In this document: positions 15,868 to 24,954 of the stretch, one piece after another | Position numbering within the stretch: the stretch's first letter is position 1 | How the letters are laid out: each line of letters begins with the position of its first letter | Assembly: GCF_030056655.1 (NCBI RefSeq) | Contig: NZ_JASHIE010000019.1 | Location: forward strand, 91,160 to 155,159 | Reading direction: 5' to 3' | From: Flectobacillus rivi | GTDB lineage: Bacteria > Bacteroidota > Bacteroidia > Cytophagales > Spirosomataceae | DNA: 64,000 nucleotides | Position numbers and translations under genes: made by a program | Notes under the pieces: model-generated | Told to the model about the DNA's origin: nothing | The model's database searches: none | Seen by the model: only the letters and a program-made list of their open reading frames with translations

Positions 15868-17469
15868 ATGAACTGTACTTCCTTAGACCAACAACTTTGT
15901 CACGTTGCTTTGGAGAATAGCCCGCTATTTGTTGGAATCTACAATCCAGATACGCATAAGTTTATCTATCTCAACAAGACTGGGCTAAAAATGTTTGAAT
16001 TAGAAAATCTGGAGCAAGCCAATGACTTTTTCTTGGAAGGACTTCGCAACAATGAAAGTCTCATTCAGTGGGAACTTCAGGTTTCAGAACATCTAAAAAC
16101 TTCAGCTGAATTTTGTATTGACGACAGTTTTACGAGTCCGAGTGGTACTAAATTTTGGGGACGTATTCAGGTAAAGTTACTTCAAGAACCAGATACCGCT
16201 AAGGGTCATTGGTTGGTTAATCTGTCCGATATTCAAGCGGAAAAACATACGCAGATTCAATTTTCGGAAGGAGAGGCTCGTTTTGAGGCTTTGTTCATGC
16301 ACGCTGCAATGGGCATTGTGATGATGGATAAAAGTAGTAAAATCGTCTTAACCAATCGATTTGCTAATGCGCTTTTTGGGTATGATTCCAATGAGCTTAT
16401 TGGTATGCCTATTGAAACGTTACTTCCGACGGCATTGGCAGGTACCCATCGTCAACATACCGAAAAGTATTTACACAAACCTCAAATTCGTCCAATGGGT
16501 ATTGGCTTGGATTTGAAAGCTCGTAAAAAAGATGGCACTTTATTTTCGGTAGAAATCAGTTTGAGCTTTTTTGAGCAAAATGGTAATCAGTATTTTATCT
16601 CCTTTATCAACGATATTACGTACAAGAAGAAAATCGAAATGGAGATGATTCTGAAAAACCAAGAGATAAAAAAACTCAATGAGAGTCTCGAGCAGGAGGT
16701 CATGAATCGGACAAATGCGTTGGTAGAAACACTCAAGGACTTGGAAGAGTCGAAGCAAGAGCTCGAATTGGCGCTGAGTAAGGAAAAAGAATTGGGTGAA
16801 CTAAAGTCTCGTTTTGTGGCTATGGCTTCGCACGAATTTAGAACACCACTGACCGCAATCTTATCTTCAGCTTCTTTAATTTCTAAATATCCCAAGACTG
16901 AAGACCAAGATAAGCGCGAAAAGCATATTCACCGAATAAAATCGGCTGTAAGTAATTTGACAGATATTTTAGAAGAATTTTTGTCAGTAGGAAAACTTGA
17001 AGAAGGAAAAATTGAGGCACATTTAGCCTATGTTGAAATTCCTGAGTTGGTAAATGATACCTTGGCAGATGTGAGCAATTTGCTGAAGAAAAACCAAAAT
17101 CTACGTTTTGAGCACTCAGGTGAAACAGAGCTTCTTACGGATAAATCCTTGTTGCGAAAAATCATCATCAACTTGTGTTCCAATGCGGTTAAGTTTTCAG
17201 GAGAGAGCTCGTGTATTACAATTCGAACACAAAAAATGCCTTCTCATTTTGTCTTAAGTGTACAAGACGAAGGTATTGGCATATCGGAGGAAGATCAAAA
17301 ACATTTGTTTGACCGCTTCTTTAGAGGTGTAAATGTTACCAATATTCAAGGTACTGGATTGGGTCTACATATCGTTGCCAAATATACAGAGTTGCTTGGA
17401 GGAAAAGTGAGTATTTCGAGTAAACTCAATGAAGGTACAACGGTAACTGTGCAGTTGGATTTGGCTTGA
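15868..17469 (+). CDS. PAS-domain sensor histidine kinase (no membrane segment)
   Basis: 533 residues. Two PAS-like domains (about 10-125 and 132-252; the second contains AAMGIVMMDKSSKIVLTNRF and a PAC end FISFINDITYKKK), then a coiled coil (about 255-315), HisKA with MASHEFRTPL (His322), and a HATPase domain with NLCSNAVKFSG, DEGIGI and GTGLGLHI. No transmembrane helix is seen, so it senses a cytoplasmic cue; PAS domains often report redox or oxygen. The receiver-CRP gene 160 bases downstream is the obvious partner. The position ahead of the FNR and cbb3 genes supports a role in oxygen response. Confidence 0.93.
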   Translation: MNCTSLDQQLCHVALENSPLFVGIYNPDTHKFIYLNKTGLKMFELENLEQANDFFLEGLRNNESLIQWELQVSEHLKTSAEFCIDDSFTSPSGTKFWGRIQVKLLQEPDTAKGHWLVNLSDIQAEKHTQIQFSEGEARFEALFMHAAMGIVMMDKSSKIVLTNRFANALFGYDSNELIGMPIETLLPTALAGTHRQHTEKYLHKPQIRPMGIGLDLKARKKDGTLFSVEISLSFFEQNGNQYFISFINDITYKKKIEMEMILKNQEIKKLNESLEQEVMNRTNALVETLKDLEESKQELELALSKEKELGELKSRFVAMASHEFRTPLTAILSSASLISKYPKTEDQDKREKHIHRIKSAVSNLTDILEEFLSVGKLEEGKIEAHLAYVEIPELVNDTLADVSNLLKKNQNLRFEHSGETELLTDKSLLRKIIINLCSNAVKFSGESSCITIRTQKMPSHFVLSVQDEGIGISEEDQKHLFDRFFRGVNVTNIQGTGLGLHIVAKYTELLGGKVSISSKLNEGTTVTVQLDLA

Positions 17470-17630
17470 TTTAGCCTTTCCTTGAGCTCTTTTCATGAAA
17501 TAGTCACACGAAGCGGAGGATGACTAAAACTCCACATTCTTAGCTCATCATTCAGTACTAACACAGATTTACCTCAATATTCAATAAAAATCATTTGTTA
17601 AAACTTGTCTTAACACAACAATTAAACTTT

Positions 17631-18692
17631 ATGAAGAAGATATTACTTATCGAAGACAGCGATGACATCAGAGAAACCACCGCCGAGATTCTCGAATTGG
17701 CCAACTACGAAGTAATTACCGCAGTTAATGGTAAAGATGGAGTTGAAAAAGCCATTCAAAGTCGTCCTGATATTGTCATTTGTGATATTATGATGCCTGT
17801 GCTTGACGGTTATGGAGTATTACATATTTTTAATCAAAATCCTGATCTACAAGGGATTCCATTTATTTTCTTGACTGCTAAAACAGAAAGAACTGACTTT
17901 AGAAAAGGAATGGAAATGGGCGCAGATGACTATCTGACAAAGCCTTTTCATGAAATCGAATTATTGAATGCGATCGAAAGTCGTTTGAAAAAAGTTGAAC
18001 AACTTTTGCATGGAGCAGGAAAAGTGGCTCACGAGCATTTGGAAGAACTCTATTCGGAAGCGAACAAATACCGAGATTTAACAGATTTATCGTCCGATAG
18101 AAAGGTATCCACTTTGAAGAAAAAACAAATTGTCTATTCTGAAGGAGACGAGCCGATTAAGTTTTATTTCTTAAAATCTGGAAAAATTAAGACCTACAAA
18201 ACCAACCGTGATGGAAAAGAGTTTGTGACGGGGCTTTACAATGAAGGCGATTTCTTTGGTCATATTGCTATCATCGAAAATACAGATTATCAAGAAACAG
18301 CAGAGGCATTGGAGGACTCACAAATTATCGGTATTCCAAGAGGTGATTTTATGGAGCTTTTGTCTAAAAATCAGCAAGTTGCCAATAAATTCATCAAATT
18401 GTTAGCTAATAATATTGCCGATAAAGAGACATACTTATTAGGCATGGCATACAATTCTCTTCGCAAGCGTGTGGCAGACGGTCTTCTGTTGTTACAGAAA
18501 AAGTATAAGGCAGAAGAAAGCACGAAATTTACCATGAAAATTTCGAGAGACGATTTGGCGTCCATTGTGGGTACAGCCACAGAGTCACTGATTCGAACAC
18601 TGAGTGAATTTAAAGCTGATAAGTTAATCGAAATTAGCGGTAGTGAAATTACGATTATCGACGAGAAGAAGTTGGCTAATTTAAGAAATTAG
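17631..18692 (+). CDS. Response regulator: receiver fused to CRP/FNR-type DNA-binding half
   Basis: 353 residues from the ATG at 17631 (an upstream TTG at 17595 is less likely). Residues 1-125 form a receiver with Asp52 in VICDIMMPVLDG and Lys in LTKPF. Then comes a cyclic-nucleotide-binding beta barrel (about 150-260; KKQIVYSEGDEPIKFYFLKS) and a CRP-type winged helix (SRDDLASIVGTATESLIRTL). The last third is clearly paralogous to the FNR-like protein at 20669-21370. A receiver in place of, or in addition to, ligand control suggests that the kinase upstream switches this regulator by phosphorylation. Confidence 0.93.
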   Translation: MKKILLIEDSDDIRETTAEILELANYEVITAVNGKDGVEKAIQSRPDIVICDIMMPVLDGYGVLHIFNQNPDLQGIPFIFLTAKTERTDFRKGMEMGADDYLTKPFHEIELLNAIESRLKKVEQLLHGAGKVAHEHLEELYSEANKYRDLTDLSSDRKVSTLKKKQIVYSEGDEPIKFYFLKSGKIKTYKTNRDGKEFVTGLYNEGDFFGHIAIIENTDYQETAEALEDSQIIGIPRGDFMELLSKNQQVANKFIKLLANNIADKETYLLGMAYNSLRKRVADGLLLLQKKYKAEESTKFTMKISRDDLASIVGTATESLIRTLSEFKADKLIEISGSEITIIDEKKLANLRN

Positions 18693-18715
18693 GAGAGGAC
18701 TTCAAGCAAAAAATT

Positions 18716-18746
18716 AGGCGTAGAAACACAGTTTCTACGCCTTTTT
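18716..18746 (+). terminator. Intrinsic terminator after the receiver-CRP gene
   Basis: AGGCGTAGAAAC (18716-18727) pairs perfectly with 18731-18742 across a 3-base loop, followed by a run of T. Confidence 0.9.
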
Positions 18747-18929
18747 CATGGCTCATGACTACATAAATTCAAAAATTGAATATCAGTTTGTGATTTTTCA
18801 AAAGAATATTTCAGTAGCCTGAGCTATTAAATTGTTGGTAAAATCCTGATATCAAGTACCATTCGTGTTTGCCGAATTGCCATTCCAGGAATTTCATTGA
18901 TTCGACAAAAAGAACGTCTAACGGTTTAA

Positions 18930-19757
18930 TTAATGTTTTGCTAAAGTGGCAAGCACAGGAATGCTTGAGTGGTTGATTACCGTTTCGGTTACGCTACCAA
19001 ATAAGAAATGACTCAGTCCAGAACGAGCTTTTGTCGACATGACGATGAGATCAGCTTGTAAATCTTCGGCTGCATGAATTACGCCATTACTTGCACTGTA
19101 GTCATTATAAATCACAAACTCATGATCGGTAAGATTATGCTCCTTCTCAAAAGCTGCCATCTTCTCGTTGATGGTTCTGGTATCTTCAAAACCATCTGAA
19201 GAGTTCACATAAACCACATAAGTTTGTTCAATTTCATGGCTTAAAGTCTTAATGAGTTTATCATCAAAAGGCGTTTCAAAATCGACAGCAAACATTACCT
19301 TGCGTGGGTAGAATGTCGAAATTGGCTCTTTGATAACCAACACAGGGCAGTGCGCATGTCTTACCACACTTTCAGAATTGGAACCGTCCAAAAACTCTTT
19401 CCAGCCAGTGGCGCCTTCAGAACCCATCACGATTAGGTCAATATCGGTTCTTTCAGAAATCGCCTCGCCCAGTTCCTCATAGTCATCTGTATTGTACACT
19501 ACAATGCTGATTCCGTCGTATTTAGGTGACTGGATGATGTCTTCCAATTGCTTTTGCGTTTGATTATGAATCGCTTCATTGGTTTCTACATCGTAGGTCG
19601 TAATGGGCGCTTCAATAAAATCTATGTTTGGAAGAATAATAAAATCTTTGTGATATAGAACAATTTCGGCCGAGGTTGCACGAGCAAACATGGCTGCTAC
19701 ATCTAATGCTGCTAACGATAGTTCAGAGAAATCTGTAGGCACGAGTATCTTTTTCAT
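18930..19757 (-). CDS. Universal stress protein, tandem UspA domains
   Basis: 275 residues, two UspA modules. Module 1 opens KKILVPTDFSELSLAALDVA and ends with an intact ATP-binding pattern (VMGSEGATGWKEF...GSNSESV). Module 2 ends with VMSTKARSGLSHFLFGS, where the first glycine is replaced, so only one module may bind nucleotide. The family supports survival under energy or oxygen limitation, and in many bacteria it is controlled by FNR-type regulators. Here it sits between two CRP/FNR-family genes. Confidence 0.92.
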   Translation of the reverse strand: MKKILVPTDFSELSLAALDVAAMFARATSAEIVLYHKDFIILPNIDFIEAPITTYDVETNEAIHNQTQKQLEDIIQSPKYDGISIVVYNTDDYEELGEAISERTDIDLIVMGSEGATGWKEFLDGSNSESVVRHAHCPVLVIKEPISTFYPRKVMFAVDFETPFDDKLIKTLSHEIEQTYVVYVNSSDGFEDTRTINEKMAAFEKEHNLTDHEFVIYNDYSASNGVIHAAEDLQADLIVMSTKARSGLSHFLFGSVTETVINHSSIPVLATLAKH

Positions 19758-20079
19758 GACTTTTTATAGATTTAATGGAAAAACATAAACTTGATTTTAG
19801 TAAGAAGAAGTTATTAATTAATAATATATCTGTTGTTTGAAGATACTCACAATCAGTAGGATACTAATCAAAGTAACTCGTAGGGATATTATTAATTTCA
19901 CCCGCCGTAGACTTTAAGCATTACGCAGAAGAATAAAAGTTTAAGAGTGTAATATAAACATTTATGCCTGCTGCCTAAGGCTTACAGCCTAAAGCGTCCT
20001 AATGCAATCTTATTTTGCCTTAGAACTTTGCTACTAATATATCATTGATATACGGTAAAGTTGCCGTTTTTCTGATATT

Positions 20080-20105
20080 AAAAACATGACAATTGTCATG
20101 TTTTT
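20080..20105. promoter_or_regulatory. Perfect 26-base palindrome upstream of the stress-protein gene
   Basis: The arms AAAAACATGACAA and TTGTCATGTTTTT meet with no loop, and a second half-site, TCATGACAAT, lies at about 20143-20152. It is in the 19758-20213 gap, after the solo cyclic-nucleotide-binding gene and ~320 bases ahead of the UspA gene (minus strand). It could be an operator for a CRP/FNR-type dimer or, given the A/T flanks, a terminator. The remainder of the gap shows only AT-rich sequence and a GCCTAAAGC-type word repeat (19965-20000). Confidence 0.5.
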
Positions 20106-20213
20106 GAATGAAAGCAGTCACGCTAAAAAGATTAAAATTCGTCATGACAATATCCTAAAGATGGTCAATTGCCAAAGCTAACCTAGTTTTCTGCTAATTT
20201 TATATCGAAAGTT

Positions 20214-20579
20214 TTATTCATACACTTTCTCATGAAAGGCCAGATAATCACACATTTTGAGCATAAAATATCTTTGGGCCAATTCGTATTCATAGATAAG
20301 GGTATTGAGTAAGGATTTTTCAAAAACAAGTACATGTGCATTGGAAAGAACCTTAACGCCATATCGATGTTTTTTATCTGAGAGCATTTCTTCCAATCCC
20401 AAGAAGCACCTAAATCCATCGATAACAATGGGTTTGTTATGTTCATCTCGAAGTTCAAAAGCACCATCTTTCAGATAAAATACAAATTCGGCATCTTGTC
20501 CTTTTCTATACAAATACTCACCTTCTTTGAAACTTAATTCTATACCACTCGCTAAAATTTTACGTTCCGTTTCTCTCAT
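20214..20579 (-). CDS. Cyclic-nucleotide-binding domain protein without HTH
   Basis: 121 residues that correspond only to the beta-barrel and dimer helix of CRP/FNR proteins (FKEGEYLYRKGQDAEFVFYL, then FLGLEEMLSDKKHRYGVKVL). It ends at a stop where the winged helix would start. No remnant of an HTH is obvious downstream, so it is either a stand-alone ligand-binding protein or a truncated regulator. It lies between the UspA and FNR-like genes, all on the minus strand. Confidence 0.75.
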   Translation of the reverse strand: MRETERKILASGIELSFKEGEYLYRKGQDAEFVFYLKDGAFELRDEHNKPIVIDGFRCFLGLEEMLSDKKHRYGVKVLSNAHVLVFEKSLLNTLIYEYELAQRYFMLKMCDYLAFHEKVYE

Positions 20580-20668
20580 TGTTTCTTTGCTTGCTATGAG
20601 TATGCTAAGTTAGGCGAGATTGCAAGCCCTTGAAATGATAATAGTCACTGGGCAAGCTGACATAAAAA

Positions 20669-21370
20669 TTAGTCGTACATACTACTAATTTTTACTAATT
20701 TCTCTGGGTTCAAAATGGTGATTTCACTACCATGTGTTGTAATAATGCCGTCTTCTTTAAATTCTGATAAAAAGCGAATGACAGTTTCCTTGGCAGTGCC
20801 AACAATCGATGAAAGATCTTCTCTCGATATAGAGATTGAAAAGGGAGTTTTGCCTTCTTCTTGATAAGTGCTTTTTAGTAATAATAATGCCTCTGCCAAT
20901 CTCTCACGCACAGGTTTCATTGCCAAATGAATCAACTTATCTTGTGTATCACCCAAGGCACGAGCGAGCATTTTCATTAAATCAGTCGAAACTTTTACGT
21001 TTTCATCTACCAACTTATTGAACTCAGAAGCAGGAATAAAACAAACCTCTGTTTCGTCCAAAGCAATAGCCGAAGCTGTATATTTAGTATTGTCTATCAG
21101 CGAGCGATAACCCAAGGTGTCTCCCTTTTTGGCAAGTCTAATAATCTGCTCTTTTCCGTCTGAGCCCATTCTACTTACCTTTACCTTACCGCCATATACG
21201 CAGAAAATACCCAGCGGTCTGTTTCCTTCATGAAAGATAACCTGACCTTTTTTATAGGAGTTAAAGCATTTGCTTTCATTCAGTTCTTCCAACTCGTGAA
21301 GATGACACTGTTTGAAGAGTGAACTATCTTTGAATTGGCAACTTTGACAATGTGGAGCTTGCGGTTTCAT
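20669..21370 (-). CDS. FNR-like Crp family regulator with candidate Fe-S cysteines
   Basis: 233 residues from the ATG at 21370 (a GTG at 21379 adds three). Cys8, Cys11 and Cys22 precede the barrel, and Cys110 lies about 88 residues later, a spacing close to the four [4Fe-4S] ligands of E. coli FNR. The barrel (KKGQVIFHEGNRPLGIFCVY) is followed by a winged helix with SREDLSSIVGTAKETVIRFL, where the E-x-x-x-R pattern suits TTGAT half-sites. It is divergent from ccoI, and an FNR-like box lies just ahead of its start, consistent with oxygen-dependent control of the cbb3 genes and autoregulation. Confidence 0.9.
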   Translation of the reverse strand: MKPQAPHCQSCQFKDSSLFKQCHLHELEELNESKCFNSYKKGQVIFHEGNRPLGIFCVYGGKVKVSRMGSDGKEQIIRLAKKGDTLGYRSLIDNTKYTASAIALDETEVCFIPASEFNKLVDENVKVSTDLMKMLARALGDTQDKLIHLAMKPVRERLAEALLLLKSTYQEEGKTPFSISISREDLSSIVGTAKETVIRFLSEFKEDGIITTHGSEITILNPEKLVKISSMYD

Positions 21371-21387
21371 ATATAACACTGATTAGA

Positions 21388-21401
21388 TTGATAAATATCA
21401 C
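21388..21401. promoter_or_regulatory. FNR-like box TTGATAAATATCAC
   Basis: It matches TTGAT-N4-ATCAA at nine of ten defined positions. It lies 18 bases upstream of the FNR-like start and ~119 bases upstream of ccoI. An additional inverted repeat (AAATATGAG at 21432-21440, CTCATATTT at 21467-21475) lies closer to ccoI. Confidence 0.55.
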
Positions 21402-21519
21402 TCTGCGAAGTTGCAAAAGGTCAGTATCGGAAAATATGAGTTTTATCAGTTTTTGACATCACCTTACTCATATTTACTTCAGAGGTCAAAGGCAAATTTT
21501 GGAAAAAATTGTAGAGGCC

Positions 21520-23913
21520 ATGGAAACGCTTACTGACGAGGCTCTGGTGTGTTATCATTGTGGTAACGACTGCCCAGACACCCACATACATATCGAGGAA
21601 AAGCATTTTTGCTGCGAAGGTTGCAAAACTGTTTATGAAATACTTGACCAAAATAATCTTTGTAATTACTATGACATTGAAAAAATGTCAGGTAATAGTC
21701 CGCAAATGGCTCATTTTGAGTTTTTGGATAATACCGAGATTACCAATCAATTATTAGACTTTAGAAGTGACAAAATTGCCAAAATTAGCTTTTATATTCC
21801 TTCCATTCACTGTTCATCTTGTTTGTATCTTTTAGAGAATATGTACAAACTTCATGCGGGTGTAAAGCAATCAAAAGTTGATTTTTTGAAAAAACAAGTG
21901 GCGATTACTTTCAATCCTGAAGAGCTCACGTTACGCCAATTAGCCGAAATGTTGACTTCAGTTGGCTACGAACCGCTGATTAGTTTGAATGACGTGGTGA
22001 AGGAAAAAAACAAACCTTCTTACAAAAAACTATTGACGCAAATTGGTGTCGCAGGTTTTTGTGCAGGTAATATCATGTTGTTTAGTTTTCCTGAATACCT
22101 AGGTTTAGATGACGTGATGTACAAAAAACTCTTTGGGCTTTTGAGTATGGCATTGTCAATTCCTGTGGTGGCATATTCTGGTTCAGATTATTTTGTATCA
22201 GTGTATAAAAGTCTTAGAAAAGGGATTATCAATATCGACTTTCCGATTCTTCTTGGGATTTTGGTCGCATTTTTTAGAGGTACTTATGAGGTTATCTTTT
22301 TAGATGGAGCTGGTTATTTTGACTCCTTATCAGGCTTGATCTTCTTCTTATTGATTGGTAAATGGTTTCAGCAGAAAACGTACAGCTTTTTGTCGTTTGA
22401 AAGGGATTACAAATCCTATTTTCCTTTAGCTGTGACTCGATTGACTCAAGGAAAAGAAGAGCCCATCTCTTTGAATGCTTTGAAAAAAGGAGATAAAATT
22501 CTCGTAAGAAATGGCGAACTTATCCCTGCTGACTCATTTCTGTACAAAGGCAATGCACAAATAGATTACAGTTTCGTAACAGGTGAATCTGCCTTGGAAG
22601 CTAAAAAAGTAGGTGATTTCTTGTATGCAGGCGGTCGTCAGGTAGGGGAGACACTCGAAATGGAAGTATTGAAAGAGGTATCTCAAAGTTATTTGACCCA
22701 ATTGTGGAATAATGATACTTTTCAAAAAAGCCAAGATTCTAAAGTCAAAACTTTCTCTGATTTAGTAGGGAAATACTATACAATTTCAGTATTGACAATT
22801 GCAGCCTGTGTCTCTATCTATTGGTATTTCCACGAGCCTTCAAAAGTAATCAATGCTTTTACTGCTATTCTGATTGTAGTTTGTCCGTGTGTGTTGTCGT
22901 TGAGTTATCCTTTTGCTTTGGGAAATGGTTTGAGAATTTTGGGAAAACAGAATTTTTATCTCAAAAATGCTGACATTATCGAGGCTATGGCACAATGTGA
23001 TACCATTGTTTTTGATAAAACAGGTACCCTAACAACCTCGGAAGGAAGTTTGCCAACTTTTCATAGTCAGCGACCTTTGAATCAGTTTGAGGAGATGTTG
23101 GTATCGTCTTTGGTAAGAAATTCGACACACCCGATTTCACAAAAAATCAAATACTTATATCCTGAGCCTACTTTTTTAGAAATAGAAAATTTTCAGGAGA
23201 TCACTGGACAAGGTTTGAAGGGATTGTATGAGAACCACCAAATCAAATTAGGTTCGTTTGAATTTGTGAATCCAGACGGGAAAAAACCTGAAAAAGGCTT
23301 TAATGCAAGTGTTGCCCATCTCAAAATCGACCATGAGTATATTGGCTATTACTCGTTACCAAATCATTATCGTGCCGATATAGAGAGCCAAATTCGAGAA
23401 CTCAGTAAAACCTACCATACCTATTTGTTATCGGGTGACAACGAAGCGGAGCGTAATCAATTGAAAAGCTGGTTCTCGGATGAAAACAACCTGAAGTTCA
23501 ATTGTACCCCACAAGAAAAACTTGATTTTATCAAAAAACTACAAGCTCAAGGCAAAAAAGTAGTCATGGTGGGCGATGGACTCAACGACGCAGGAGCTTT
23601 GAAACAATCTAATGTTGGGATAGCCATCACCGACGATACGCTCAACTTTACGCCATCAAGCGACGGTATCTTAGAGGCTAACTCTTTGCATAAGTTTACT
23701 GCTATTTTCAAGTACAGCAAATATGCCTTGCGTTTGATACAGTTCAGTTTTGTGGTATCGCTCATTTACAACTTTGTCGGTCTGACCTTTGCAGCCTCTG
23801 GTACTTTGCATCCTGTAGTAGCTGCAATACTGATGCCTATGAGCTCATCGACCATGGTGATTATTGCGTCTGTAGGGATGATTTTACGTGGTAAAAGTCA
23901 GTTTAAGTACTGA
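21520..23913 (+). CDS. ccoI: Copper-transporting P-type ATPase of cbb3 oxidase assembly
   Basis: 797 residues from the ATG at 21520 (an in-frame TTG at 21499 is less likely). The N-terminus has a Cys-rich metal site (CYHCGNDC, then FCCEGC), followed by an HMA-like domain with HCSSC. The P-type core has CPC in VVCPCVLSLSYP, the phosphorylation motif DKTGT and VGDGLND, with about eight membrane helices. FixI/CcoI-type pumps move copper outward for insertion into the CuB site of cbb3 oxidase; they differ from detoxifying CopA in the N-terminal Cys-rich domain. It is divergent from the FNR-like gene and in the same region as ccoSNOQPG. Confidence 0.93.
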   Translation: METLTDEALVCYHCGNDCPDTHIHIEEKHFCCEGCKTVYEILDQNNLCNYYDIEKMSGNSPQMAHFEFLDNTEITNQLLDFRSDKIAKISFYIPSIHCSSCLYLLENMYKLHAGVKQSKVDFLKKQVAITFNPEELTLRQLAEMLTSVGYEPLISLNDVVKEKNKPSYKKLLTQIGVAGFCAGNIMLFSFPEYLGLDDVMYKKLFGLLSMALSIPVVAYSGSDYFVSVYKSLRKGIINIDFPILLGILVAFFRGTYEVIFLDGAGYFDSLSGLIFFLLIGKWFQQKTYSFLSFERDYKSYFPLAVTRLTQGKEEPISLNALKKGDKILVRNGELIPADSFLYKGNAQIDYSFVTGESALEAKKVGDFLYAGGRQVGETLEMEVLKEVSQSYLTQLWNNDTFQKSQDSKVKTFSDLVGKYYTISVLTIAACVSIYWYFHEPSKVINAFTAILIVVCPCVLSLSYPFALGNGLRILGKQNFYLKNADIIEAMAQCDTIVFDKTGTLTTSEGSLPTFHSQRPLNQFEEMLVSSLVRNSTHPISQKIKYLYPEPTFLEIENFQEITGQGLKGLYENHQIKLGSFEFVNPDGKKPEKGFNASVAHLKIDHEYIGYYSLPNHYRADIESQIRELSKTYHTYLLSGDNEAERNQLKSWFSDENNLKFNCTPQEKLDFIKKLQAQGKKVVMVGDGLNDAGALKQSNVGIAITDDTLNFTPSSDGILEANSLHKFTAIFKYSKYALRLIQFSFVVSLIYNFVGLTFAASGTLHPVVAAILMPMSSSTMVIIASVGMILRGKSQFKY

Positions 23914-24117
23914 TTTTTGTCAACTCTACAGATTAGATAGTCTATTAAATTTGTTCCAAATTCGTAATGGTTTGGCTAATGATAGTGTACGAATCGTTCA
24001 TCGGAAAATTGCTTTTTTCCTTGTACCGTGTTGTGAGCAAATGGCTCGCCTGCTGGCTTTCTGAGCGGTTTAACCTGTATTAGTCAAACATTTACCTAAT
24101 CTATAAATCCCAATTAC

Positions 24118-24864
24118 ATGGCAATTTTAATTTTTTTTGTAGCACACTGGTATCTGTCATTATTCTCGCAGACATTCTTCTTGCACCGCTATGCGGCACA
24201 CCAAATGTTTACGATGTCTAAGGGCTGGGAAAAATTTTTCTATGTTTTTACCTTAATTACCCAAGGTTCGTCTTTCTTGAGTCCAAAAGCTTACGGTATT
24301 ATGCACCGCTTGCACCATGCTTATGCTGATACCGAAAATGATCCGCATTCACCAAGCTATTCAAGCAACTTGTTTGATATGATGTGGAAGACTAAGAAGA
24401 TTTATAATGATGTATTGTATGATAGAGCTGACATTGATCCTAAATTCAAAAAGAATGTACCAAACTGGATGTTTTTAGAAAAATTAGGTGACCAATGGTT
24501 GATGCGTATTTTCTGGGGTACACTTTACACATTGTTCTATATGAAATTTGCTACTTCTCCATGGGAATATGCTTTGTTGCCGATTCATTATTTGATGGGA
24601 CCTGTGCATGGAGTAGTGATCAACTGGTTTGCACACAAATATGGATACATCAATTTCAAAGTAAACGATACAGCTAAAAACTTACTTCCATTTGACTTCT
24701 TGATGATGGGTGAGTCATATCATAACAATCACCACAAATTAGGTGGTCGTGCCAACTTCGGTGTAAAATGGCATGAGTTTGACCCAACGTATCCAGTGAT
24801 TTTACTGTTGAATGCCTTACACATTATTAAGTTGAAGAAAAATAACGACTTGAATTATATGTAA
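24118..24864 (+). CDS. Acyl-CoA/fatty-acid desaturase
   Basis: 248 residues with the three His boxes of membrane di-iron desaturases: HRYAAHQ, HRLHHAYAD and HNNHHK. Hydrophobic spans lie between them (FFVAHWYLSLFSQTFFL and MKFATSPWEYALLPIHYLMG). It introduces a double bond using O2, so it consumes oxygen and tunes membrane fluidity. A ~200-base spacer (23914-24117) with nothing recognisable precedes it, and a long hairpin and the PhyH-type dioxygenase follow. Its placement between ccoI and ccoS suggests joint control by oxygen supply. Confidence 0.92.
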   Translation: MAILIFFVAHWYLSLFSQTFFLHRYAAHQMFTMSKGWEKFFYVFTLITQGSSFLSPKAYGIMHRLHHAYADTENDPHSPSYSSNLFDMMWKTKKIYNDVLYDRADIDPKFKKNVPNWMFLEKLGDQWLMRIFWGTLYTLFYMKFATSPWEYALLPIHYLMGPVHGVVINWFAHKYGYINFKVNDTAKNLLPFDFLMMGESYHNNHHKLGGRANFGVKWHEFDPTYPVILLLNALHIIKLKKNNDLNYM

Positions 24865-24875
24865 TATCAGGAGTG

Positions 24876-24932
24876 AAAGAATAGGCTTTAGTCAATAGAC
24901 TTTTGTAGTGAATTGACTAAAGCCTATTCTTT
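24876..24932. terminator. Long hairpin between desaturase and dioxygenase genes
   Basis: Two 21-base arms (24876-24896 and 24912-24932) are perfectly complementary around a 15-base loop. There is no T-tract, so it may stabilise or attenuate the transcript rather than end it; the next start is 22 bases on. Confidence 0.6.
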
Positions 24933-24954
24933 GACCTGAAACAAAATATGCTAA

